A DNA stretch of 64,000 bases. Origin: Welwitschia mirabilis. Taxonomy: Eukaryota; Gnetophyta; Gnetopsida; Welwitschiales. The stretch lies in assembly GCA_051453625.1 (NCBI GenBank), contig JBOZIK010000001.1:238178864-238242863 (forward strand). Direction: 5' to 3'. Positions within the stretch are counted from its first letter, which is position 1; each line of letters opens with the position of its first letter. Below the pieces are notes generated by a model, which was given only the letters and a program-made list of their open reading frames with translations, was not told where the DNA came from and made no database searches. The translations under genes were made by a program, and so were the position numbers. This document shows, in pieces, positions 1 through 11,205 of this stretch.

Positions 1-434
1 TGGAAAGAGGAATGGCATCTAAGTCTTTATGTGTCCAAGAAAAGGCATTTTTCTTTGAACATAAGAGTAAGATCAAATTGAATTCTTATTGAGGAGTGAG
101 ACAGTCACTAATTATCAAAGTTTTTTTTTTTTTGATTTTTGAAAATAAAAATGTGTTTTAATCTTTGGATCAATTTCTTAATCTCATGGGTGGTATGTTA
201 AGCTATTATCCTGACTATCATGGGATAACAGCCTTAGGAGGACACTCCTTAAAAAGTTATTCTATCGAGTAAACATGTTGAGTTTCTTTCCATTATTTAT
301 GTTTTTCATCTTTAGACTTAAGATAGTTTGTTTTAGTAGTATTATCATATAAATTTCATTCATGTAGTATGATAAATCTCTCTTCAATTAGTTAATGTTA
401 TACAAACAAAGTTGGTTTCAATTCATCTTCAAAG

Positions 435-884
435 TTAGACTAAGTTCCTGTGTCTTTTTTCAATAACATTAAAAACTTTAATGATAATTTTTTTATTGTC
501 AAAATGGTATATTATCATCCTAGAGCTTGTGTCAATGATGCAATGGGCAATTGCATAAAAGACTCTTCCTAAAAGTAGTTGATATCCTCCATCATATTCT
601 ATCTCAAGTATGAAAACATCAATGGGATAAAAAGCTTCTTTAATCTTAATAAATAGATCTTTGATAATTCCTAATGGTTTTTTAATTGAGGTATTAGCTA
701 ATTCTAAGATGAATGATATAGGTTCAACTCTATTTTCTAACCCAAGTCTTTCACATATGTGGGGAGGCATGATGTTTATACTTGCTCCTATGTCAATCAA
801 AGCTTTTAAAATTGTTTTGTTTTCTTCTAAAGTAACACTTATAGTTATAGCCCTAGAGTCTTTGAATTTAGGACATTTTTTCAT
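435..884 (-). pseudogene. Retropepsin-like aspartic protease domain of copy A
   Basis: Open 149-codon stretch with the aspartic protease core. The active-site motif LIDIGASINIMP lies near residues 29-40, followed by the usual HICERLGL segment and ELANTSIKKPLGIIKDL (the flap and following strands). LLLGRVFYAIAHCIID near residues 103-118 matches the family's second conserved block (I/L-LGRPFLATA-type). In the family this enzyme cuts the gag-pol polyprotein inside the particle. It keeps the catalytic Asp that copy B has lost. The listed Met is internal to a polyprotein and is not a true start. The frame closes at a stop just after the domain, so it is a fragment of gag-pol rather than a free gene. 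Confidence 0.88.
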
Positions 885-1072
885 AATTAAGTTGAAAATA
901 AATTATGCAAGAAAAACCTTACTAGGAATGATATGTTTTTGCTTTCTTCTTGCTAAATCTTTCCATAACTTAAAATATTTACGATTTTTTTGCAAGAGCT
1001 TCTAAAAAGAAAGGTTGATGTTTACTTATTGCATTAAAGCTTTTAGGTGTTCATCAAAGGTAGGGTTTGTAT

Positions 1073-1282
1073 TCAATCCATCAAGCCAAGGGTGGATTGT
1101 TTCTTTTTTTTACTTTCTTGTGAATTATTTTTAGTGAAGGCTTTAGTAAGTGATGTTGATGGAAGGTTGTATGAATCTAAAATTTTCACATCATCTTCTT
1201 CATTTATTTCATTATTTTTAGAAGTTAAAACCTCATGGGTAGGAGTTATTGTATCTTTTCCACTTCTTGTTACTATCTTCAA
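1073..1282 (-). pseudogene. gag-protease linker with TRSGK motif, copy A
   Basis: A 69-residue open fragment upstream of the protease. It carries VTRSGK near its start and an acidic EINEEDDVKILDSYNLP segment. A TRSG motif between the nucleocapsid and the protease is characteristic of Athila-type polyproteins. The equivalent in copy B (10,594-10,821) is clearly alignable and keeps EEDDVKILDSYNLPSTS unchanged. No catalytic role is known for this segment. Confidence 0.75.
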
Positions 1283-1654
1283 ATCTCTCCTAACTTCATT
1301 TGGGTTGGGTAATGATTGAGTTGCAAGAGACCCTTATGGTCTTTGGTTGGCAAGCATCGTTTCTTGAAGAATATTTACTAAGTTTTCAATATTGCTATTG
1401 GTCTTTTCAATGTTGTTCTTATTTTTATCTTACACTTTTTTCATCTTTTCTATGGATTATCTAAGTGGATCACTCTAATTTTGTTGAAAATTATGTTATA
1501 AGTTGGAATTCTTGAATTTACTTTTAAATGGTTTCCATTGTGATTGCCCACCCAATCTTTGTTGAACTTGTGATTGATTTTTAAAGTTACATATTCTTTG
1601 GTTAAAAGAATAAACTTCCTAAAACATTATTTCATTACAATTTGGTAATAAAGG

Positions 1655-1696
1655 GCATTCTTTTATTAGATGAGAGTCATCTTCACAAATTTTACA
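1655..1696 (-). other. CCHC zinc knuckle of gag nucleocapsid, copy A (intact)
   Basis: The reverse strand reads C-K-I-C-E-D-D-S-H-L-I-K-E-C, an exact CX2CX4HX4C zinc knuckle followed by Pro. In retroelements this nucleocapsid motif binds the genomic RNA. All four zinc ligands are present here. In copies B and C the second Cys is Tyr, as a single transition would give. Confidence 0.85.
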
Positions 1697-2187
1697 ACTT
1701 GAAGTTGAGTTTTCATTTTTTACTACTTTTATATCAACTATCATTTGTATATACTTCTCTAAAGTAGTAGTAAAATCTTTCATCAAGTTTATTGAGTCCT
1801 CCTTTTCTTCTTCTTTGTTATATTTAACTTTCTTTAAGTTCTTTAAAATTTGGCTTATAGCTCAATTTTCTTTAGTGGGTATAGGCCAATTTTGGATTTT
1901 TTATACAAGATTTTCCAATACACTTTATGTATTATCTAGGCCTAAATTCAATGTGTTGCCTCCATAAGAAAAATCCATAAGTTGCTTAGTTGAACCATTC
2001 AATTCACTATAGAAATAATTAACTAGCTCTTTTTATGTAATTCATTAATAGGGTTGGAATGGCTAGCTATGATAAAATGCTCATAGGCTATTGCATAATC
2101 CTCATGAGGTTATTATTAAAAGTTGGTTACTCATTTTCTTCGTTTCCTTGTGGAACTTTCACTCCAAAAGCATTTGATAAATACTTC

Positions 2188-2775
2188 TTACACTTGACTC
2201 CAATATTTAAGTCTTTTATATGAGATAGTTTTAAGCCAAATTTTTGCTCTTCCTCTAAGTTTGACTGGAAAAATAATCATATAGGTATGGTTACTAATAC
2301 ATTTCTTTCCATTTTCCAAGGTGAGTACAAGTTGTTTAATATTAGCCAGATGTTGAAAGGGATCATCCTCTAGTTCCCCCAAAAAAAGTTGGATAAGAAC
2401 TTAAATTTCTTAATTCTACATCATCTCTAGAGGTAAATCAAAAGGATTTTGAATTTCACATTTTCTATTTGCATTAAATCTCTAAGAGTAATGCTTGCAT
2501 TTGAGGAAGAAGTTTCTATTAGGATTAGACTATTAGACAAAGCAACTTGGTTTTGTGTTTGCAATGATTTCGATGCATTCAACATATTCAAAGAAGAAAC
2601 AATATGATATACTTCTATACTACAATTTTCTTTTATAAATTATGATTTTAAAATAATAAAAGTAAAAAATTATTCTTCTTTAGTTCTAAGAATGTGCATA
2701 CCTAGGGTGTGCATGCCTAAATTTAGCTTGAAGTCAAATAATCCTTCTCTGATGTTTTCTTTATTTGGGCTTCAT
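2188..2775 (-). pseudogene. Retrotransposon gag (capsid) region, copy A, broken
   Basis: The best open part, 2,188-2,382, reads DDPFQHLANIKQLV and then IIFPVKLRGRAKIWLKTI. This matches the plant retrotransposon gag signature, an E/D-D-P-x-x-H-L start followed by LFPFSLRxxAxxWL. The N-terminal part, up to about 2,775, aligns with the gag start of copy B (ATG at 12,277) but has stops. Gag would form the cytoplasmic particle that encloses the RNA, RT and integrase. The frame is interrupted repeatedly toward the nucleocapsid, so no full gag can be made. Confidence 0.8.
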
Positions 2776-3357
2776 TCTCTCTAATATTTGGTCTTTCTAC
2801 TAGAATTCACCATGTCCCTGCATTCTCAAATAACAAGTAAAAAACCAAAATAAAAGATAACAGATAGTCATCCACCTGCTCAAGGGGACAATAGAAAGGA
2901 CAATGATCATAGGAACTAAAATTTGAAACTGCAAAAATTTACTAATAGAAAGAAAACTAGACCATCATCCACACTGTAGTGGGGATGATAGAGAAAATGA
3001 CAATTTATTTAAACTTATGGGAAAAGAAAATTATGAAATGTGAAAAAAGACTATTGAAAAAGTGCTATCATTCTACTTGCCATTAGGATAACAGAGAAGA
3101 TGGTAACATTTTTATTACTGAACAAAAAATAAAAGAAAAATTACAAAAAAACTAATTTTAGAACTTTTTTGCTTAATGTTGTCAGGATGACCAAGAGAAC
3201 AGCAAGATCCCAAAAAAATTGTAGAAACTATAATTTTGTAGAAGTCAACCTACTTTAAACTATACTAAAAATACAACATTAATTCAAATAAATGACTTGA
3301 ACAAAAGATTCAAGAAACTTATTTAGTTAATGGCAATTCTCCATCTTCTTATGGGCT

Positions 3358-3376
3358 TCCCCATTAATGGTACTAA
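3358..3376 (-). promoter_or_regulatory. Primer binding site, tRNA-Asp type, copy A
   Basis: The minus strand reads TTAGTACCATTAATGGGGA. It matches the plant tRNA-Asp primer site TTGGCGCCGTTGCCGGGGA at 12 of 19 positions, and six of the seven differences are transitions. It sits two bases inside the LTR boundary, as expected, and about 1 kb upstream of the gag core. Confidence 0.75.
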
Positions 3377-3378
3377 AA

Positions 3379-4643
3379 TGTTGTGGTGTGAATTTATACA
3401 ATTATAAAGTTCTTTAAATAAACCTATAAATCAAATAACTTGCAGAAAATAAATAGTAGTGTAGATGGGATTTCATCTAAATGTCATAATTCTAATGAAC
3501 GAACTAGGCTAAGAGTTAGAGAATTGATGTTCAAGATATTTTTGATCTTTTATTTTATAAAAACTAAAAGTAAATAAATAAGTAAATGCAATGCAAGTGA
3601 ATAGAAATGAAATGCAAGTGAAAATGGAATGAACTCTCTTGGTTCCTAATCCTTTTGTCACAAGGACTAGCTTCTCTATAATTTAGATCAATTAAGAAGA
3701 GTATTCAACTAGTTCTTAGCTAACATAAACTATGAGATCTACTAAGTAAAATATAAAATGCAATATGAGATGCAATAAAATAGCAATACAATTCTAATAT
3801 TAACCAAGGTCAACCTTAACAAAGGTTGCCTTTATGATCTAGATAAATCATAGAATCATCACTTTAAAATATGATCAATGTAAACCATAAGGGATATCAC
3901 ATAATTAAAATAAAAATAGCAATTTTATTGATTAAAAGTGTAATTGAATTAATTCAAAAACTTTACATCTACTTATAATAGAATAACAATGCCTTAATGA
4001 AAAAGACTTAGCATAACACCAAGAAAACTACTTTCTGTAGCTTTGAATGAATCTCTTGTTCTTTAATATTCTATCACAAGCATATTAGGTATAAAAGATG
4101 GAAAAAGAAATGAAGAAGGACAAGGGTATTTATAGTTTTATAATGAGGTTCTACAAACTTAACCCTAGAAGTCAAAAAATAAACCCTAAGAACCCAAATG
4201 GGTTGCTTGACCCTATTACAAAGATAATTTTTTTCGACCATAGAAAAATAGCTATTGTCCTAACTGTTGTAGGGATGACAGAGGAAACATCACCTTATAT
4301 CAAAAGGTATATCATGAGCCTTATGCTCCACTATCAGCCCCATTGCTTCTATCCAATTTAGCAATTCTATAATCTTATCCATTATGGGAATGACATAGGG
4401 GATGATAAGATTATTTATCTTCAATATTAAATCTAAGTCAATATCTTATAAGATAAAGTCTTCTTCCAAATATGCAGTATCAAATTAAGCCTGAGAAACT
4501 ACCAAATATACTAAGAATTACATGTTTCATTGATCATCTTATTAGATTTCCTTAATTGTCATTATTACATCAAAACTTATGTAAATGTCCTACAAAACCA
4601 CATAAAATACACCATCAAATTCCTACAAATTGGCATCGAAATA
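3379..4643 (-). repeat. LTR of copy A (about 1.27 kb)
   Basis: Begins with TG beside the PBS and aligns along its length with 12,859-14,211 and, from its middle on, with 14,980-15,804. The far end is placed by alignment (the GCATCGAAATA end corresponds to GCATTACAACA in the 15.8-kb LTR), so the last bases are approximate. It contains one U3 subrepeat unit (4,289-4,402) where the other LTRs have two, which accounts for its shorter length. It is the 5' LTR of copy A and may also be the 3' LTR of copy B. Confidence 0.82.
4126..4135 (-). promoter_or_regulatory. TATA box of LTR A promoter
   Basis: CTATAAATAC on the minus strand. It is kept at the same place in the LTRs at 13,602-13,611 and 15,194-15,203. 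Transcription would start about 30 bp further down in coordinate, separating U3 from R. Confidence 0.6.
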
Positions 4644-4859
4644 CTATACTACCTTGAATATTTTATGGATTAAGTGGAAAAGCATTTGATACATTGAAAA
4701 AGATCCTCTATATAAATGAAACTTCTTTCATCCTCTAATGTTATACACATATCAATGTAGAGATTAATGCAATCTTCTCTTGAAATAAAGGGCTTTACCT
4801 TTTTCAAAAAGGAATTAACTCTTATTTCCCCATGGCATATTCTTAATGAATAGTACACA
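4644..4859. other. Unassigned sequence next to LTR A
   Basis: I see no coding domain and no clear match to the sequence beyond LTR B (14,212 onward). If copies A and B are in tandem, this should be the last part of copy B's 3' untranslated region, but I could not confirm that by eye. Confidence 0.3.
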
Positions 4860-5232
4860 TCATAATGTAATATATATTATATAATTTAATTTAGTTAGAC
4901 CATACATCATTCTAGGTGCCCATCTATCCTCTTCCTATGCCATTTGTGTAGCATGTAGGGACCTACATGTTACCTAGTTATGGCTTAAAATGTGATGGTA
5001 ATAATTGAAAATCCCAAGGCTAATTCACCTTGGATAAAACAGTTTGTAGTTCTCACTTTCTAAATTATGGTTATAATTATTTATAGAGAAACATTTATTT
5101 TATATAAAATTCCACTTAGAAATTACTATTTTAATAATTAGCATGAAGAAATAAATGTTTTAGTTAATTAAATAAAACTATTTTAAATATAACTAATCAT
5201 TAAGATTCATGAGTATCAAAATCTTGGGCATT
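4860..5232 (-). repeat. LTR end of an unclassified second LTR family
   Basis: The minus strand starts TGTAATGCCCA at 5,232, directly preceded by a polypurine tract. That is the usual boundary between the interior and the 3' LTR in plant Ty3/gypsy elements, whose LTRs often start TGTAACRCCC. The inner limit near 4,860 is only where the character changes. Near 4,952-4,969 there is a short inverted repeat, CATGTAGG and CCTACATG with a 2-nt loop. Confidence 0.5.
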
Positions 5233-5246
5233 ACATTCTCCCCCTT
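5233..5246 (-). promoter_or_regulatory. Polypurine tract before the LTR at 5,232
   Basis: The minus strand reads CTTAAGGGGGAGAA and then TGTAATGCCC. A G-rich purine run ending exactly at an LTR TG is the second-strand primer of LTR retrotransposons. Confidence 0.55.
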
Positions 5247-5299
5247 AAGAAGTTTCCATACCAAGAAACTACTTAACTCATTTATTACTCTGATGATAA

Positions 5300-6640
5300 C
5301 CATTAATAAATTAATTAAGTAATAGATCCAAATCTAAGCTTTAATATTGACTATCATAACTCATACTTGGGTTGAACTTAAGAAGTGTGAAATTTTTTTA
5401 ATTAAATCACATTACATGATTAATCATTATAGTGGATCACTTAGTTTGCAATTGAGAGATTTACCTCTTAATTATCCACAAGTTAAAAGTCATAAGAGCT
5501 ATGTGAAAATAGCTCACTTGGCTAACATCACATACAAGAAAAGTCCATAAGTTACAATTGAGTGGTTGGTTGCACTAATAGCACCCATTCTTATGTATTC
5601 TCATTTGGAGGAGTTTAGATCATATGTAGTTCTATCTTGGACTTCCTTCTAATCTCTACCAATACACATAAGTGTAAGATAGATCAAGGTGATCTGTATT
5701 TGTAGGAATGTAGATAAATATGCATAAAATAATATAATAATAATGCAAGAATTCAATGTTTAACTTAATAAGAGTATAATGCCAAACTGAATCAAAAGAG
5801 TACTAATGATATACACAACTAAACATATGTATGCATAATAGCTATATGTAACAATATATAAGAAAACCAATTAAGAACTTTTAAGGTTATAACATCCATC
5901 ACTGATAAGGAATTATAATGCATGAATTATGATAACACATATGTATATTAATATAAATAATATGTGGGTATCCAAATATATAGTAAATTCTTTAACTGGT
6001 CAGTTGGTTATAATTACCTATTGGTAACCATATTTATCAATCTTGAGAGGCTACTCTATTATTTTCCATCATCTTGTTAATAGATAATAAAAGGGAATTA
6101 TCATTATGGAATGTCATTATAGTAAATTCATGGAAAAGAATGTAATAAATTCACACACATACATACACATATGTCATTTCAATAGGGTGTCTTTTATCTC
6201 ATCCTTTTATAATATAATATAATCAATATAATAATAACCAAATATATAGAATGCTAAGAGTAACTAGTCCATACCATTGATTAAATTGCTAATCTCAATA
6301 GACTTAGCATAATAGAAGTTAAATAATGGAGAAGAATAATTAATTGCTTAACTGTTTTAATGAGCATGATATAAAAATCATTAATATTATATCATTTTAT
6401 GCATAAGATAATGAATAAATAATTGAGACATTTAATTCATATTGTTTTATTGTGTATTTATGCAATGTTTCATGCTTCAGTCTCAATCCTATTATTTATA
6501 AATAAGATGCAAAATACAGCATGCTAGTATAGTCAGAGTGATCTGAATTCGTAATTCTATCGAAGGCCAATAGTATGGATAATAAAGAGTAGATTTTGAG
6601 AAAGAAATATGTAATTTTAATTTAATGAAATAAATTGTAA
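5300..6640 (-). mobile_element. Non-coding interior of the second LTR family (left copy)
   Basis: About 1.3 kb without a recognisable domain. Its reverse complement aligns with 40,840-42,170. Shared landmarks include GAAATGACAT followed by a TGTGTATGTATG run, a TTTGGRTACCCA segment, a TTCATGCATTA segment, an AACTACATRTGATCTAAAC segment and ATGATTAATCATGTAATG. It lies just inside the LTR at 5,232, so it is probably a long 3' untranslated region. The ORF-length stretch at 5,347-5,550 on the plus strand has no family signature. The right edge is cut by the gap at 6,641. Confidence 0.6.
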
Positions 6641-6740
6641 NNNNNNNNNNNNNNNNNNNNNNNNNNNNNNNNNNNNNNNNNNNNNNNNNNNNNNNNNNNN
6701 NNNNNNNNNNNNNNNNNNNNNNNNNNNNNNNNNNNNNNNN
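6641..6740. other. Assembly gap, 100 N
   Basis: Exactly 100 N, the usual placeholder for an unknown length. It separates the second-family repeat from copy B, so the true junction is not seen. Confidence 0.95.
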
Positions 6741-7279
6741 AAAAAGGTATCCTCCCCCCTCACCCCCACAAGAGAATCAAGACATCCTGAATTACACCAG
6801 GAGGATAGGAGGAGTATCATTCCCTTTATCATTTGGATGATAGAAATGGAATAATAGTCACAAAATCAGCTATTTATAGAGAAAGGTGAAAATTGAATAA
6901 TCCAAAAAACTAGAAATTTAGAAAAACAATAGAAAGAAGATAGAAAACAAGGAAAAAGTAAAGAAACATTGTAAAACAAAGCCTCATGATAGGAAAGGAA
7001 AAAGTAATAGTAGAATAAAATGCACTAAATGAGAAGAAACAATGCTCAAAAACTCTTTAAATATGCCCAAATGCATGGAAAACTAGAATTCATCAAATTA
7101 TGGAAACCTATCAAAAAAAAAAAAAATTAACAATCCTCTAGATAAACTTATGGATAAATAACAAGTTCATAGGGTGATAAACCTAGAGAGTCATGCCAAG
7201 TAGTATGATAAGTCCAAACAACATGATTAAGTTTAGAGGACTAAGTTTTCTTATTAATAGAGACTAATTTTTAAAGCAT

Positions 7280-7900
7280 TTTTTTTATTTCTCTATTTGC
7301 ATTTTTAGCTTAGCCATTGATTTGAGGATGATAAAAATAAAAAATTCTATGTTAAACACTAATGGATAAAAGAAGTTTTTGAAAGAGGTAATTAATAAAA
7401 TGAATTCCTTGATCACTAATGATAATTCATGGAAAATCAAATCATTGAAAAATATGAGTTTGAACAAAGTTGCAAATGGTTCGGGCATCATTTCTGATAG
7501 TAAGAACAACTTCAACTCACTTAGTTACATAATCCATAGCTATAAGGATATAATTCTTCTTATGGGAAGGTGGTGTAACTAGGCTTATAAAGTCAATTCC
7601 CCAAAAATCAAAAGGTTCACATTCAAGTATGGGTTTGAGGGGTATATCATGATAATGAGTTAGGCTACCATAGTGTTGACATGCATAACACTTACTAGAA
7701 AAGTCAAATGAATGTTTGAAAAAAGTAGGCTAATAAAAACTAGAGTGAAGAATTTTCATGATAGTCTTTTAACCACTAAAGTATCCTCCACATACCCCAC
7801 TATGGTAAAGTTTTAAGATTTCTAAAGTTTTTCATTTAGGCATATATTTATGCATAATTTATCTTTGCAACATCTATAAACATGGGGTTCATTCCATTCA
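7280..7900 (-). pseudogene. Integrase of copy B, frameshifted
   Basis: The central rve-type core is legible on the minus strand as FDFWGIDF, then YILIAMDYVTK, then IISDQG, and finally FYHPQ near 7,330. GID and SDQ carry the first two acidic residues of the D,D,E triad. The family uses them to join cDNA ends to host DNA in the nucleus. The zinc-binding HHCC part, 7,640-7,900, is present but out of frame. Stops include one where VEV follows DYVTK and one before the IISD block. The open fragment 7,285-7,515 is in a different frame from the core and is not the protein. Confidence 0.82.
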
Positions 7901-8089
7901 TAGTCACCAATCCTATGGAAAAAAGTTCTTCATTGATTATGATTCCATTATTGAGGATTCTTCATAGTCATAAGATAATTCATGATGTCAGCATACTAAG
8001 GAGCAGGGTGAGAAGATAAAATAGCATATAGTTATTTAATTGTTAAGAGTTACTCATTAGAAAAAGAGTCATTAATGGGAGTTTCATTA

Positions 8090-8620
8090 TGGAAGTAAGA
8101 AAGTTAATAAAGATTATTAGCAACACTGTTATATTTGCCAGCCTTATCNNNNNNNNNNNNNNNNNNNNNNNNNNNNNNNNNNNNNNNNNNNNNNNNNNNN
8201 NNNNNNNNNNNNNNNNNNNNNNNNNNNNNNNNNNNNNNNNNNNNNNNNCAACACTGTTATATTTGCCAGCCTTATCAATGATGGTAAAATTAAATTCTTG
8301 TATTATAAGGATTCACTTAATAATTCTAGCACTGAATTCTTTCTTAGTTATAAGATAACAGATGGCTACATGGTCTATGTAAATATTGATATAAAAACCA
8401 AAACGATAATGTTAAAGATGATCTAACAAAAAGATAATAGCAAGCATTTCTCTCTCCGTGGTAGTGTAGTTGGATTGGGTACTTGATAAAGTTTTTCTAT
8501 GATAAGATATGACTTTGAAATAATTTTCATATTTTTGACCAAGAACCCCTCCTACAATAATGTTTCTTGCATCACACATAAGTTCAAAGTCTTTATTCCA
8601 GTCGAGACCCATGACAATAG
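8090..8620 (-). pseudogene. RNase H domain of copy B, split by a false gap
   Basis: 8,412-8,612 is open and reads WNKDFELMCDARN, then VGGVLGQ, then NYTTTEREMLAIIF, the Ty3/gypsy RNase H core. It keeps the Asp of MCDA and the Glu of TTERE. YIDHVA follows below 8,400, supplying the next conserved Asp, and then the tail VANN (family VADH). In the family this domain degrades the RNA strand during cDNA synthesis. The 100-N gap at 8,149-8,248 falls inside the tail, flanked by two identical 28-bp copies. With one copy and the Ns ignored, the frame runs on through the site. Confidence 0.87.
8149..8248. other. Assembly gap, 100 N, flanked by a 28-bp exact repeat
   Basis: Bases 8,121-8,148 and 8,249-8,276 are identical. 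This is what is left when two overlapping contig ends are not merged, so there is probably no missing sequence here. Confidence 0.9.
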
Positions 8621-9570
8621 GTTCAGAAGAGATGTTTTCCTTAAGGGTTTTAAATACAAGTTGACATGAATCATTCTAATTTAATTTAACATCTTTTTCA
8701 AGTAAGGAGTGGAGAGGTTTACAAGTTTTATCATAATCATCAATGAATCATTGATAAAAACTAGCATTTCCAAGAAAATATCTAACTTGTTTGAAATTAG
8801 TTAGACTCTTAATATTTTTAATGATATCCACTTTTTTGTGGTCCATCCTAATCCCATCTTTTGAAATGTGATGACCTAAAACAATTCCATGNNNNNNNNN
8901 NNNNNNNNNNNNNNNNNNNNNNNNNNNNNNNNNNNNNNNNNNNNNNNNNNNNNNNNNNNNNNNNNNNNNNNNNNNNNNNNNNNNNNNNNNNNNNNNNNNN
9001 NNNNNNNNNNNNNNNNNNNNNNNNNNNNNNNNNNNNNNNNNNNNNNNNNNNNNNNNNNNNNNNNNNNNNNNNNNNNNNNNNNNNNNNNNNNNNNNNNNNN
9101 NNNNNNNNNNNNNNNNNNNNNNNNNNNNNNNNNNNNNNNNNNNNNNNNNNNNNNNNNNNNNNNNNNNNNNNNNNNNNNNNNNNNNNNNNNNNNNNNNNNN
9201 NNNNNNNNNNNNNNNNNNNNNNNNNNNNNNNNNNNNNNNNNNNNNNNNNNNNNNNNNNNNNNNNNNNNNNNNNNNNNNNNNNNNNNNNNNNNNNNNNNNN
9301 NNNNNNNNNNNNNNNNNNNNNNNNNNNNNNNNNNNNNNNNNNNNNNNNNNNNNNNNNNNNNNNNNNNNNNNNNNNNNNNNNNNNNNNNNNNNNNNNNNNN
9401 NNNNNNNNNNNNNNNNNNNNNNNNNNNNNNNNNNNNNNTAAGGGTGAAATTTAGTCTTCTTTGGGATTGCCTAATAAATAGCAGTTTTTTCAATGTAGAT
9501 TTTATATTGAATTATGAAAAGAGGAATGGTATCTAAGTCTTTATGTGTCCAAGAAAATATATCTTTCTTT
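8620..9570 (-). pseudogene. Reverse transcriptase of copy B, mostly inside a gap
   Basis: Two ends survive. Above the gap, 9,439-9,493 reads FIRQSQRRLNFTL, equal to the family's RQxQRRLNPxL entry to the RT. Below the gap, 8,620-8,891 reads HGIVLGHHISKDGIRMD and then VRYFLGNASFYQ, the end of the RT and the connection domain. The palm with the catalytic FMDD falls in the 547 N at 8,892-9,438. The gap length is about that of the missing palm, so it was probably sized from data. A stop follows ASFYQ. Confidence 0.82.
8892..9438. other. Assembly gap, 547 N
   Basis: A non-round length, so probably estimated by linkage. It covers the RT palm of copy B. Confidence 0.95.
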
Positions 9571-9989
9571 GAATTTAAGAGTTGGATAAAATCATATTCT
9601 TATTGATAAGTGAGAATGTCATTGATTATTAAAAGTTTTTTAATTTTTAAAAAGAAAAATGTATTTTAATCCTTAGGGCAATTTCTTAAGTTCATGGATG
9701 ACATGTTGGGCTATTAGCTCATTTGTCATGAGAATGACAAATGTGGGATGAAACTCTTTAAAAAATTTTTCTATTGAGTAAATATGTTGAGCTTCTTCCC
9801 ATTCTATGTGTTCTTAATCCTCAGACTAAATACATTTTATTTTAGTGGGATCATCATACAAATTTGGTTCATGTAGCATGATTAATATTTCTTCTATTGG
9901 CCAATGTTATAAAAACAAGATAGCTTTCAATTCATTTTTAAAGTTAAACTCATTTCCTATGTCTTTCTCAGCACCATTAAAGAGTTTAA

Positions 9990-10390
9990 TGGTAATTTAT
10001 TCATTGTCAAAATGATATCTTATTATCTTAGTTTATGTGTCAATGATACAATGGGTAGTTGCATAAAAGGCTTTTCCTAAAAGTAGTGGATATCCTCCAT
10101 CATGTTATATCTCAATTATGAAAACATTAATGGGATAAAAAGCTTTCTCAATTTGAATAACTAGGTCTTTAATAATTTCCAATGGTTTATTGATTAAGCT
10201 ATTAATTAATTCCAAGATGATAAGTGTAGGTTCAACTCTATTTTCTAACCCAAGTCTTTTACATATGTGGAGAGGTATGATGTTTACACTTGCTCTTATG
10301 TTAATCAAAGCTTTTTGATTTCTTTTATTTTCTTCTAAGTAGCATTTACTATTTCAACCCCATGGTCTTTAGATTTAAAACATTTTTCCA
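9990..10390 (-). pseudogene. Aspartic protease of copy B, active site lost
   Basis: 10,105-10,308 aligns with the protease of copy A, with LGLENRVEPT and KPLEIIKDLVIQIEKAFYPI preserved. The active-site motif has changed from LIDIGAS to MINIRAS, so the catalytic Asp is Asn and the Gly is Arg. Both fit G-to-A changes on one strand. The domain is truncated by stops on both sides. It cannot be an active protease. Confidence 0.83.
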
Positions 10391-10593
10391 TGAGTAAGTT
10401 GGAAAGAGATTGGGTAAGAAAAACTTTTCTAGGAATGAAACATTTTTTTTCTTTCTTCTTACTAAATCTTTTCTTAACTTAGAATATTTAAGATTTTCTT
10501 ATAAGGATTTTCAAAATCTAGGTTAATGTTGACTTCTTTCATAAAAGATTTTAAGTGTTCATCAAAGGTAGGATTTGTATTTAATATATTAAT

Positions 10594-10821
10594 CTAAGGG
10601 ATGGATGGTTTCATTTCTTTATTTTTTTGTGAATTATTTTTCGTGGAGGCCTTAGTAGGTGATGTTGAAGGAAGGTTGTATGAATCTAAAATTTTCACAT
10701 CATCTTCCTCCTTCATTTCATTATTTTTAGAAGTTAAAATCTTATGGGTAGGAGTTGTTTTATCCTTTCCACTTCTTATCATTATTTTTAAATCCCTTAT
10801 GACTTTATTTGAATTGGACAT
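10594..10821 (-). pseudogene. gag-protease linker, copy B
   Basis: A 75-residue open fragment with IRSGK where copy A has TRSGK, followed by the shared EEDDVKILDSYNLPSTS. It links nucleocapsid to protease in the Athila-type polyprotein. Confidence 0.72.
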
Positions 10822-11163
10822 TAGTTGAGATGCAAGATATCCTTATGGTCTTTGATTGGGAAGCATTATTTGTTGAAGCACATTTACTAAGTTTTCTATA
10901 TTTATATTGGTCTTTTCAATGTTGTTATTAGTTTTCTTTTGCATTTTTCTCATATCTTCTATGGACTCTCTAAGTTGATCATTCTAATTTTGTTGAAAAT
11001 TAGGTTGAAAGATAGAACTCTTGAATCTGCCTTCAAATGGTTTCCATTGATATTGCCCACCTAATATTTGTTGGAATTGTGGCTGGTTTTTAAAGTTAGG
11101 TGCTCTTTGACTGAATGCACATACTTCCTCAAACATCTTTTCATTATAAGTTGGTAACAAAGG

Positions 11164-11205
11164 GCATTCTTTTATTATATGAGAATTATCTTCATAAATT
11201 TAACA
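11164..11205 (-). other. Decayed zinc knuckle, copy B
   Basis: Same 42-base position as the intact knuckle of copy A, now read C-stop-I-Y-E-D-N-S-H-I-I-K-E-C. The second Cys is Tyr and a stop follows the first Cys. Confidence 0.75.

Larger units (their letters stand above)
1..4643 (-). mobile_element. Ty3/gypsy retrotransposon, Athila/Tat type, copy A (partial)
   Basis: Minus-strand LTR retrotransposon. Reading down in coordinate it shows LTR, primer binding site, gag, zinc knuckle, linker with a TRSGK motif, and protease; pol runs off the left edge. Bases 1-60 match bases near 9,518 in copy B, just upstream of its RT, which fixes how much is missing. The TRSGK linker, the LIDIGAS-type protease and a tRNA-Asp-like PBS are known traits of the plant Athila/Tat branch of Ty3/gypsy. 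The protease is still open, but the rest of gag carries stops and frameshifts, so the copy is a relic, though less decayed than the others here. Confidence 0.9.

Noticed and set aside
661-1319. Plus-strand open frames of 114 and 90 codons
   Set aside because: They are antisense shadows of the protease and linker of copy A.
6617-6832. 71-codon minus-strand frame
   Set aside because: Crosses the 100-N gap, and its two sides come from different repeat families.
8861-9536. Overlapping long open frames of about 200 codons on both strands
   Set aside because: They read through the 547-N gap. Only the short RQxQRRLN end at 9,439-9,493 is real, and it belongs to the minus-strand RT.
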